DNA of 5,144 bases from an uncultured Prevotella sp. (GTDB taxonomy: Bacteria > Bacteroidota > Bacteroidia > Bacteroidales > Bacteroidaceae): the NCBI GenBank assembly GCA_945863825.1, contig CAMBBY010000146.1, positions 1 through 5,144 of the forward strand, given 5' to 3'. The notes under the pieces are model-generated. The model saw nothing but the letters and a program-made list of their open reading frames with translations. It did no database searches and was not told where the DNA came from. Made by a program: the position numbers and the translations under genes. This document shows positions 1 to 5,085 of this stretch, piece after piece. The first letter of the stretch is position 1. Every line of letters begins with the position of its first letter.

Positions 1-47
1 CTACACAAGGAGTATCGTCGGCAGCGTCAGATGTGTATAAGAGACAG
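1..47 (+). other. Illumina Nextera adapter read-through (sequencing artefact)
   Basis: This is synthetic DNA. Positions 1-6 (CTACAC) are the end of the P5 flow-cell primer, 7-14 (AAGGAGTA) match the Nextera i5 index 507, 15-28 (TCGTCGGCAGCGTC) are the Nextera read-1 primer tail, and 29-47 (AGATGTGTATAAGAGACAG) are the 19-bp Tn5 mosaic end. The four parts are contiguous and in library order, so the contig was assembled from untrimmed reads. The mosaic end must not be read as a natural transposon end. Genomic sequence starts at 48. Confidence 0.98.
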
Positions 48-145
48 TAAGCGATATCATATACTCTTCTTTGTAATAATTTCCTTCCGGATTTTACCTA
101 CTTGTTTTTAGTCAATGTAGCGCTCAAGAAATGGATTTCAGCATA

Positions 146-162
146 AAAATGATTCTCATTTT
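146..162. promoter_or_regulatory. Fur-box-like palindrome
   Basis: AAAATGA-TTC-TCATTTT is a perfect 7-3-7 inverted repeat. Its core, AATGATTCTCATT, resembles classical iron-regulator (Fur) boxes. A near-match to the Bacteroidota -7 box (TAACTTTT, 164-171) follows directly on the plus strand, but no gene is seen downstream of it. The target could also be a minus-strand gene beyond the contig end. The palindrome is seen directly; the Fur assignment is inferred from resemblance only. Confidence 0.35.
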
Positions 163-203
163 ATAACTTTTCGCATCAAAAAATGATAGTAATGCGTTAT
201 TAT

Positions 204-298
204 GGTCTCATGTCGTACGACTATATACTTCCATGTTGTACAACTATAGCGCCCAATTCGTACGATTATAGGATGCCATGTCGTACGACATGAGAACC
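204..298. repeat. Array of four spaced palindromes (GTCGTACGAC type)
   Basis: Four 17-bp units start at 209, 232, 254 and 277, so the period is 22-23 bp, about two DNA turns. Their cores are GTCGTACGAC, GTTGTACAAC, TTCGTACGAT and GTCGTACGAC; the first three units end in TATA. Unit 2 differs from unit 1 by a symmetric pair of changes (C to T and the matching G to A) that keeps the palindrome intact. The whole array is bounded by a larger inverted repeat, 204-221 against 280-298, with one bulged base. This could be a cluster of operators or a cruciform- or hairpin-forming intergenic repeat; function is unknown. Confidence 0.75.
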
Positions 299-490
299 TT
301 ATAAACATGATTCTTCAATCGCAAAAATCATAACCCTCTGATTTTCATCTCCTTTTTCCCTTGTTCTTGTTTTCAATATTTGCACACAAATAAGATTCAG
401 TTGAAAATACAGAAATTTCAGTAAGGAAAATATAAAGAGACTATCACGAATTGTCCTGGCAGGATTCATTTTACGGGCAGAGAATGATCT

Positions 491-556
491 TTCTATCTCT
501 TAAAGAGTCTGATTCTATCTCTTTGAGTTCCTGTTTCTATCTCTTAGAGATCATGC
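491..556. repeat. Array of three 22-bp repeats with CTCTT-type palindromes
   Basis: Three units begin with TTCTATCTCTT at 491, 513 and 535, an exact 22-bp period. Each contains a small inverted repeat: CTCTT-A-AAGAG (497-507), CTC-TTT-GAG (519-527) and ATCTC-TTA-GAGAT (539-551). The sequence between the palindromes varies while the palindromes and spacing are kept. A degenerate, out-of-phase relative may follow (CTCCTTTGGG, 556-565). It lies about 190 bases before the Lrp-type gene. Function is unknown. Confidence 0.65.
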
Positions 557-621
557 TCCTTTGGGACTTAATTTCTATGTCATAAAAGCGATTTTTCTGT
601 TAAAATCCGTACAAATACTAT

Positions 622-659
622 CAAAAAGCACGAAAATTGCAAAATAATCGTGCTTTTTG
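622..659. promoter_or_regulatory. 12-bp inverted repeat abutting the promoter
   Basis: CAAAAAGCACGA (622-633) is the exact reverse complement of TCGTGCTTTTTG (648-659), with 14 bases between. The right arm ends directly at the TTG (660-662) proposed as the -33 element of the next promoter. It could be an operator, for example for autoregulation by the Lrp-type protein. Alternatively it is an intrinsic terminator of an upstream transcript, since the right arm ends in five Ts. The inverted repeat is certain; its role is inferred. Confidence 0.55.
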
Positions 660-690
660 TTGTTTATATCAATAGTTTTTCCTAATTTTG
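660..690 (+). promoter_or_regulatory. Bacteroidota-type promoter of the Lrp-type gene
   Basis: TAATTTTG at 683-690 matches the Bacteroidota -7 consensus TAnnTTTG exactly. TTG at 660-662 lies 20 bases upstream, the usual place of the -33 element. Transcription would begin near 695-700, giving a leader of about 45-50 bases before the ATG at 744. It is the only full consensus -7 box noticed on the plus strand upstream of the first three genes. Confidence 0.6.
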
Positions 691-743
691 CTATCTGGTA
701 TAAGATGATACCATCAAAGATACAATAACATAAAACAACAGAA

Positions 744-1211
744 ATGGAGAAAATAGACAATCTTGACAGAAAGATATTGGGTATCTTGTCTAAGAACGCC
801 CGCATTCCTTTCAAGGATGTTGCGGCAGAGTGTGGCGTATCCCGTGCAGCTATCCACCAGCGTGTGCAGCATTTGATGGAGGCAGGATTTATCACGGGTA
901 GTGGATTCGACGTAAACCCTAAGAGCTTGGGATATTCTACCTGTACATACGTGGGTCTGAATCTGGAACGTGGTAATATGTATAAGAAGGTGGTAGAACG
1001 CCTTCAGAATATACCGGAAATCGTGGAGTGCCACTTCACTACTGGTTCTTACACCATGCTTCTTAAACTTTATGCGCGCGACAATGAGCAGCTGATGGAT
1101 TTGCTCAACAATAAGTTGCAGGCTATTCCAGGTGTGGTTTCTACGGAGACCCTGATTTCTCTTGAGCAGAGTATCAAGCGAGAAATTCCTGTTATTTTGG
1201 AAGAAGAATAA
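744..1211 (+). CDS. Lrp/AsnC family transcriptional regulator
   Basis: A 155-residue protein of the usual length for this family of feast/famine DNA-binding regulators, which typically bind an amino acid and assemble as dimers or octamers. Residues 5-50 (starting DNLDRKILGIL) form the winged helix-turn-helix, with the recognition helix around GVSRAAIHQRV (31-41). Residues 67-142 are the ligand-binding RAM domain: GSYTMLLKL (101-109) occupies the family GxYDxxL turn, with Thr104 in place of the usual Asp, and GVVSTETLISL (130-140) is the typical final strand. The ATG at 744 is the first start after an in-frame stop at 726-728. It has its own promoter and a 12-bp inverted repeat that may mediate autoregulation. 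The next gene, 139 bases downstream on the same strand, encodes peptide hydrolases and is a natural candidate target. The family is sure; the ligand and regulon cannot be read from sequence. Confidence 0.95.
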   Translation: MEKIDNLDRKILGILSKNARIPFKDVAAECGVSRAAIHQRVQHLMEAGFITGSGFDVNPKSLGYSTCTYVGLNLERGNMYKKVVERLQNIPEIVECHFTTGSYTMLLKLYARDNEQLMDLLNNKLQAIPGVVSTETLISLEQSIKREIPVILEEE

Positions 1212-1237
1212 GTATTCAACGTAAATATAAATGGTAA

Positions 1238-1336
1238 GGTTGTTTCACATGGGTGTTGCAACTTATGACCGGGGAGAGGCATAGGTTAAGACTTAAGTCG
1301 GTCGTGAGTGGTTCCTTTGTGAAACATCCTTTTTTT
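1238..1336 (+). ncRNA. Structured RNA ending in a T-run: terminator, attenuator or small RNA
   Basis: The gap between the Lrp-type gene and the fusion gene folds into one long hairpin. The outer stem pairs 1238-1249 with 1318-1329 (11 of 12 pairs). After an asymmetric internal loop, an inner stem pairs 1261-1271 with 1299-1309 (11 pairs, two of them G-U). The 27-base apical loop (1272-1298) includes GGGAGAGGC and the palindrome GACTTAAGTC. Seven Ts (1330-1336) follow immediately, as in an intrinsic terminator. Only 14 bases separate the T-run from the next ATG, so no promoter fits between them. Thus the element either attenuates read-through into the fusion gene or ends a small RNA. I compared it mentally with the SRP RNA and several known riboswitches and recognised none. 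The fold is inferred by eye. Confidence 0.5.
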
Positions 1337-1350
1337 ATGTAAATAAGCAG

Positions 1351-3096
1351 ATGGAAACATTTGATTTGGATTCACACTTGCAAGGTGTATATTCTGTTTT
1401 TCCCGAGGCTCCTCATCAGCCGGTAATTGGTATTACTGCCAACTACGAGGGCATAGATGCTACGCTTCGTGACCGATATTATAAACAAGTGATAGCTGCG
1501 GGCGGTACTCCTGTTATCATTCCTCCTGTTGCCGATACAGATGTTATCGTCAATACGCTCCAGCATCTGGACGGATTGATTCTTTCCGGCGGCGGTGACC
1601 ACAACCCTCTCTGGATGGGTGAAGAACCTTCTCCTAAGCTTCATCATATCAATCGGGAGCGCGATCTTGCTGAGTTCCTCCTGGTTCGCCTGGCTTATAA
1701 TCGACAGATTCCGATGTTGGGTATCTGTCGTGGCATTCAGACTCTGGCTATAGCTTTAGGGGGAAAGGTGGAGCAGGATATCAAACAGGGAGTGAAGCAT
1801 TCGCAGGATGCAGAGCGTGAGGAACCTACCCATAGTGTGCAGATAGTGAAGGGTTCCACCTTATTTAATATATATAATAGCGAGAAGATTTTTGTCAATT
1901 CCTTCCATCATCAGGCTGTGAGTGTGCCGGGAAATAAACTGCGCTGCATCGCCAAATCTACTGATGGCATCATAGAGGCTGTGGAAAGTTGCGAGTACAA
2001 GTCTATCCTCGGTGTGCAATGGCATCCGGAATGGTTGGAGAAAGACGGACTGAAGATATTCCAATGGCTTACTGCTCAGGCTGCCGAGTTTTATCAGGCG
2101 AAGCAGTTGCATCAGCGCATCCTTACTCTTGATACACATTGCGATACGCCGATGTTCTTCCCGCAGGGTATCTGTTTCGACCATCGCGACTCCCGTATTC
2201 TGGTAGATTTGCATAAAATGACCGATGGCCATCAGGATGCAACGACGATGGTGGCTTACCTGCCGCAGCCTAAGTTGGGTGAGACCTTCAGCAGCAAGGT
2301 AGATTTTGATGTGGCTGGTCCTACCCAGTATGCCGATCTGATCTTTGATAAGATAGAGGCGATTGTGAGCAAGAACAGCAATTACTTGAGTATCGCCCGT
2401 ACGCCTGCCGACCTCTACAGCGACAAGCGGAAGGGAAGAAAGAGTATTATGCTCGGTATTGAGAACGGACTGGCGCTTGGACACGACCTTGCCAACGTGA
2501 AGCATTTTGCCCAGCGTGGCATCGTCTATATTACGCTCTGCCATAATGGGGATAATGATATTTGCGATAGTGCCCGTGGCTGCAATACTCACAATGGTGT
2601 AAGCTGTTTTGGCGAGAAGGTCATCCAGGAGATGAACCGCCTGGGCATCATGGTGGATTTGAGTCATGCTGGCGAGAAGAGTTTCTATGATGCTTTGGAA
2701 ATCAGCAAGACGCCTATCGTCTGCAGTCATAGTAGCAGTAAGGCGCTCTGTGATGTGCCTCGCAATCTGACCGATGACCAGATGCGTGCGCTTGCTGCCA
2801 GAGGAGGTGTAGCCCATACCACACTTTACCACGGTTTCCTTCGCAAAGAGGGTGAGGCTGACATCATGGATGCTATTGCCCATCTGGAACATGCTATCGA
2901 CATCATGGGTATCGATCATGTGGGCCTTGGTACTGATTTTGATGGTGATGGTGGAATCCGCGGATTAGCCGACTCTTCTGAACTCATCAACTTTACCATC
3001 CAGTTGCTCCGTCGCAGGTATAGCGAACAGGATATCGCCAAGATATGGGGTGGTAACTGGCTCAGAGTAATGGCGCAGGTACAGGCTGTTAGGTAA
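1351..3096 (+). CDS. Fusion: C26 gamma-glutamyl hydrolase-like amidotransferase domain plus M19 membrane dipeptidase
   Basis: A 581-residue protein joining two complete enzymes. Residues 25-243 are a class I glutamine-amidotransferase-like domain of the PuuD/peptidase C26 type, which hydrolyses gamma-glutamyl bonds: the oxyanion region is LSGGGDH (78-84), the nucleophile is Cys126 in GICRG, and His225 and Glu227 lie in WHPE. Residues 257-575 are a zinc dipeptidase of the M19 (renal dipeptidase) family, with ligands His263 and Asp265 (HCD), Glu371 (IENG), His439 (DLSH), His460 (SHSS) and Asp529 (TDFDG). The 21- and 69-residue gaps between the last three ligands equal those of human dipeptidase 1. 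No signal peptide is seen, so the protein is probably cytoplasmic. The ATG at 1351 is the first start after an in-frame stop at 1294-1296. Inferred job: sequential cleavage of gamma-glutamyl peptides, for example glutathione-like ones, and then the released dipeptide; the substrate is unknown. The M19 half could instead act on D-amino-acid dipeptides from cell-wall turnover. Confidence 0.93.
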   Translation: METFDLDSHLQGVYSVFPEAPHQPVIGITANYEGIDATLRDRYYKQVIAAGGTPVIIPPVADTDVIVNTLQHLDGLILSGGGDHNPLWMGEEPSPKLHHINRERDLAEFLLVRLAYNRQIPMLGICRGIQTLAIALGGKVEQDIKQGVKHSQDAEREEPTHSVQIVKGSTLFNIYNSEKIFVNSFHHQAVSVPGNKLRCIAKSTDGIIEAVESCEYKSILGVQWHPEWLEKDGLKIFQWLTAQAAEFYQAKQLHQRILTLDTHCDTPMFFPQGICFDHRDSRILVDLHKMTDGHQDATTMVAYLPQPKLGETFSSKVDFDVAGPTQYADLIFDKIEAIVSKNSNYLSIARTPADLYSDKRKGRKSIMLGIENGLALGHDLANVKHFAQRGIVYITLCHNGDNDICDSARGCNTHNGVSCFGEKVIQEMNRLGIMVDLSHAGEKSFYDALEISKTPIVCSHSSSKALCDVPRNLTDDQMRALAARGGVAHTTLYHGFLRKEGEADIMDAIAHLEHAIDIMGIDHVGLGTDFDGDGGIRGLADSSELINFTIQLLRRRYSEQDIAKIWGGNWLRVMAQVQAVR

Positions 3097-3164
3097 GTGA
3101 AGAGTGAAGAATTCAAATATTACCGGTGAGTTGAAAGGTAATTCTATAGAGAAAAGATAATCAT

Positions 3165-3188
3165 AAAGTTCAAATCTGAAAGTTCAAA
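3165..3188. repeat. Short direct repeat before the glutaminyl cyclase gene
   Basis: AAAGTTCAAA occurs at 3165-3174 and 3179-3188, 14 bases apart, ending 9 bases before the ATG at 3198. A related AATTCAAAT is at 3110-3118. No promoter match is visible in the 101-base gap 3097-3197, so the cyclase gene may be co-transcribed with the fusion gene. The repeat may be chance in AT-rich DNA. Confidence 0.4.
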
Positions 3189-3197
3189 ATAAACAAG

Positions 3198-4229
3198 ATG
3201 ACGAAGAAAATGAAAATCATATTGGGTGTTGTGGCTGCTGCGGCTATTGTGGCAGGTGCATATACTTACAAATCTACTCATGGCACAAGTTCGCCTGAGG
3301 CACAGGAAGTGGAAGAAGCAGAGAAACTGAATCCAGTAGGTCCAGCTTTCAATGCGGATTCAGCCTTTGCTTATTGTCAGGCTCAATGCGACTTCGGTCC
3401 TCGCACGATGAATAGCGAGGCGCACGATCTGTGTGGCGAATGGATTGTAAGGAAGTTCAAGCAGTTCGGATGTGAGGTAGAGGAGCAGAAAGCAGACCTC
3501 AAGGGATATGATGGCACGATATTGAAGAATACCAATATCATCGCTCATTATAATCCGAAGGCTACCACCCGTATCCTGCTCTGTGCCCATTGGGACAGTC
3601 GTCCTTGGGCAGATAATGATCCCGACAGTACCAACTGGCGCAAGCCTGTGATGGCAGCCAATGATGGTGCAAGTGGTGTGGCAGTCATGCTGGAAATCGC
3701 CCGCCAGTTGCAGGCTGACAAAAAGTTGAATCCTGCTATCGGAGTAGATTTTGTATGTTTCGATACAGAGGATTGGGGAACTCCTCAATGGGCTGATGTT
3801 CAGGATAGTGGAGATACCTGGGCTTTGGGCGCTCAGTATTGGAGTGAGAATAAGCCAGACGGTTATTCCCCTCGTTATGGAATCCTTCTCGACATGGTAG
3901 GTGGACAGGGTGCCAAGTTCTATCGTGAGGGAATGTCTATGCAGTATGCTTCTGCCATTGTCAAGAAGGTTTGGGCAGCAGCCCGTCAGGCTGGTTATGG
4001 CAGTTTCTTCCCTAAGAGTGATGGCGGTATGATAACAGATGATCATATCCCGGTAAATGAAAAGGCGAAGATTCCTACGATTGATGTGATAGCCTATTAT
4101 CCTGACTGCCAGCAGAGCAGTTTTGGTCCTACCTGGCATACGGTAAGTGATGACATGGCTCATCTGGATAAAAATGTTCTGAAGGCTGTGGGTCAGACGA
4201 TGATTCAGGTGCTTTATACAGAGGAATAG
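3198..4229 (+). CDS. Type II glutaminyl-peptide cyclotransferase (glutaminyl cyclase), M28 fold, exported
   Basis: A 343-residue zinc enzyme that converts N-terminal Gln of proteins to pyroglutamate. Residues 1-6 are Lys-rich and 7-23 hydrophobic, without a lipobox Cys, so this is a membrane anchor or signal peptide placing the enzyme in the periplasm. The rest aligns by eye with mammalian glutaminyl cyclase: AHWDS (130-134); Asp156 in AANDGASG (zinc ligand); Glu191-Asp192 in FDTED, where human QC has Glu-Glu (general base, then zinc ligand); Asp232 in LLDMVGG (human QC LLDLIG); DDHIP (281-285), identical in human QC; and His314 in WHTVSDD (human WHTMDDN, zinc ligand). The Asp at 192 is a conservative change. 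The ATG at 3198 follows an in-frame stop at 3177-3179; Met5 is an alternative start. Bacteroidota exported proteins often carry Gln just after the signal-peptidase site, which is this enzyme's substrate. A general M28 aminopeptidase is less likely given the QC-specific motifs. Confidence 0.9.
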   Translation: MTKKMKIILGVVAAAAIVAGAYTYKSTHGTSSPEAQEVEEAEKLNPVGPAFNADSAFAYCQAQCDFGPRTMNSEAHDLCGEWIVRKFKQFGCEVEEQKADLKGYDGTILKNTNIIAHYNPKATTRILLCAHWDSRPWADNDPDSTNWRKPVMAANDGASGVAVMLEIARQLQADKKLNPAIGVDFVCFDTEDWGTPQWADVQDSGDTWALGAQYWSENKPDGYSPRYGILLDMVGGQGAKFYREGMSMQYASAIVKKVWAAARQAGYGSFFPKSDGGMITDDHIPVNEKAKIPTIDVIAYYPDCQQSSFGPTWHTVSDDMAHLDKNVLKAVGQTMIQVLYTEE

Positions 4230-4250
4230 ATAGGCACCGCATTTGGGTAT

Positions 4251-4305
4251 AAAAGGAAGTGTTCCTAAGGAAAGTTGTTGCTTTCTTTGGGAACACTTCT
4301 TTTTT
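4251..4305. terminator. Bidirectional intrinsic terminator, 24-bp hairpin
   Basis: Positions 4251-4274 pair with 4281-4304 without a break (24 pairs, three of them G-U) around the loop TTGTTG (4275-4280). The plus-strand RNA ends in a run of six Us (4300-4305), and the minus-strand RNA ends in UUUU from the As at 4251-4254. It lies 21 bases after the glutaminyl cyclase stop and before the convergent DUF4294 gene, so it can serve both. Confidence 0.9.
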
Positions 4306-4324
4306 AGCCCTGTTGAAATCTCCG

Positions 4325-4408
4325 TTCATAGTCGTTGAATGTCCGTTCAACGTCTTTGAACCGACATTCAACGTCTTTGAACGGCGGTTCAACGACTTTG
4401 AACGGAAT
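4325..4408. repeat. Four tandem 21-bp repeats with a GTTCAA/TTGAAC palindrome
   Basis: Units start at 4325, 4346, 4367 and 4388, an exact 21-bp period (two DNA turns). Units 2-4 share TTCAACGnCTTTGAAC, an inverted repeat with GTTCAA/TTGAAC arms around five bases, while the last five bases of each unit vary. Unit 1 is diverged (TTCATAGTCGTTGAA). The array ends at 4408, directly beside the DUF4294 stop codon (4409-4411). Because 21 is a multiple of three, both strands contain open frames with seven-residue repeats across it (such as STSLN and SKTLN); these look like by-products, not genes. The array may be 3'-UTR hairpins or a protein-binding array; function is unknown. Confidence 0.85.
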
Positions 4409-5047
4409 TTATATCTGCCCTGACTCAACTTGTCTTACCACTCTCTCTGTTAATCTATCCACTCCGTTCGGATCATACTTCTTGGTAAGGCTCGCACCGA
4501 AAGCCCAAGCGAAGGCCTGATAGAAGCCAGCTCTCACTGGACCCAGGAAAGCCTGTATCAGTTGGTAAGAGGAAGAATTGCATTCGCGGTAAACTAACTT
4601 GATGCAGAGTTTACCCTGTGCGTATGTCAGTTTTTTCATTCTTGGCGTGTATTCCTCCTTGATACCTTTCTCTACCAGTTTCATATGCGCATCCTTTGCT
4701 CTCTTGTTAGGCAGAGTCTCCAGATATTCACCGGTTTCGATGATAATCTTTCTTACCTCTTTAGCAATAGGCAGCACCTTTTTTACATTATATACCAGTC
4801 TGTTGTAAGCCATGCGCTGCTTGGCATCCTTGAATACCGGTTCGGGATATACATAGACATTGTTGACCTCCACATATTGTATGCTGTCCTTTCCCTGCAA
4901 TACCTTGCCGACTTTCACCATCGGCTCGAAGGTAGGGCTGTCCATATCCACATCCCTGTTTTCCGGATGGGTCTCATCATCCTGTGCTGCCATTCTCAGA
5001 GTCGTACCTAACATCAGGCATATCAAAAAAAGTATTTTGTATTTCAT
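4409..5047 (-). CDS. Exported DUF4294 domain protein
   Basis: A 212-residue Bacteroidota protein of unknown function. Residues 1-21 are a signal peptide (MKYKILFLICLMLGTTLRMAA) with cleavage probably at Ala21/Gln22, leaving Gln at the mature N-terminus. Residues 60-190 carry the features I associate with DUF4294: VYPEPVF then YNRLVYNVKKVLPIAKEV (65-98), a basic helical stretch, and LTYAQGKLCIKLVYRECNSS followed by YQLIQAFLGPVRAGFYQAF and WAFGASLTKKYDP (140-193), corresponding to the family's G-x-L-I-K-L-x-x-R-E-T core and the C-terminal phenylalanine/tryptophan-rich segment. No catalytic motif is recognised, and family membership comes from memory of the motif pattern. It converges on the glutaminyl cyclase gene, whose product may modify its N-terminus. 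The ATG at 5047 overlaps the stop of a small upstream ORF as ATGA, so its translation could be coupled. Confidence 0.85.
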   Translation of the reverse strand: MKYKILFLICLMLGTTLRMAAQDDETHPENRDVDMDSPTFEPMVKVGKVLQGKDSIQYVEVNNVYVYPEPVFKDAKQRMAYNRLVYNVKKVLPIAKEVRKIIIETGEYLETLPNKRAKDAHMKLVEKGIKEEYTPRMKKLTYAQGKLCIKLVYRECNSSSYQLIQAFLGPVRAGFYQAFAWAFGASLTKKYDPNGVDRLTERVVRQVESGQI

Positions 5048-5085
5048 TTTTCTGTCCTCATTTTAGTCTCTAAATTTTTTCTCAT
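5044..5085 (-). CDS. Possible 13-codon leader ORF overlapping the DUF4294 start
   Basis: On the minus strand an ATG inside the distal 19-bp repeat (5085) opens a frame encoding MRKNLETKMRTEK. Its TGA (5046-5044) overlaps the DUF4294 ATG (5047-5045) as ATGA. The 24-bp repeat period equals eight codons, so the ATG in the proximal repeat (5061) lies in the same frame. This arrangement would allow translational coupling. No Shine-Dalgarno is seen, as is normal in Bacteroidota. It may be a coincidence of the repeat sequence. Confidence 0.25.
   Translation of the reverse strand: MRKNLETKMRTEK

Larger units (their letters stand above)
48..743. other. Gene-free intergenic region rich in palindromes
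   Basis: About 700 AT-rich bases with no convincing coding sequence; the only open frames are antisense shadows of the next gene or very short. It contains a Fur-box-like palindrome, two arrays of spaced palindromes, and the inverted repeat plus promoter of the Lrp-type gene, each listed separately. Between 300 and 490 only a weak hairpin is visible (ATTTG/CAAAT at 378-391, with TTTTCAA/TTGAAAA further out at 370-376 and 401-407). No tRNA or rRNA is recognised. The gene served by the leftmost elements, if any, lies beyond the contig end. Confidence 0.7.

Noticed and set aside
29..47. Tn5 mosaic end as evidence of a natural transposon
   Set aside because: It is preceded by Nextera primer and index sequence, so it comes from library preparation.
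183..293. 36-codon plus-strand ORF (ATG 183 to TGA 293) after the Fur-like palindrome and a near -7 box
   Set aside because: It runs entirely across the palindrome array, whose 22-23 bp period does not keep frame, and the peptide has no recognisable feature. Chance is more likely.
328..348. Minus-strand six-codon ORF preceded by AAGGAG
   Set aside because: The AAGGAG abuts the ATG with no spacing, the ORF is very short, and Bacteroidota rarely rely on Shine-Dalgarno sequences.
1238..1336. SRP (4.5S) RNA, suggested by size and rod-like fold
   Set aside because: The conserved GGUCAGG, GGAA loop and AGCAGCC parts of the SRP core are not present on either strand.
1337..1342. Start-stop minimal ORF (ATGTAA) between the T-run and the fusion gene
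   Set aside because: Six bases of AT-rich sequence give this easily; nothing else supports a role.
1861..2919. 352-codon minus-strand open frame antisense to the fusion gene
   Set aside because: The opposite strand encodes a conserved M19 dipeptidase with all zinc ligands; the antisense product shows no recognisable domain and low-complexity character typical of shadow frames.
3360..4163. 267-codon minus-strand open frame antisense to the glutaminyl cyclase
   Set aside because: It is a shadow of a gene with clear catalytic motifs, and no promoter or family feature supports it.
4325..4408. CRISPR array
   Set aside because: Units are 21 bp with only about five variable bases between palindromes; there are no 30-bp-class spacers and no cas genes.
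4129..4520. Open frames on both strands with seven-residue repeats (SKTLN, STSLN)
   Set aside because: The repeats are translations of the 21-bp DNA array, and the frames cross the terminator or the DUF4294 gene.
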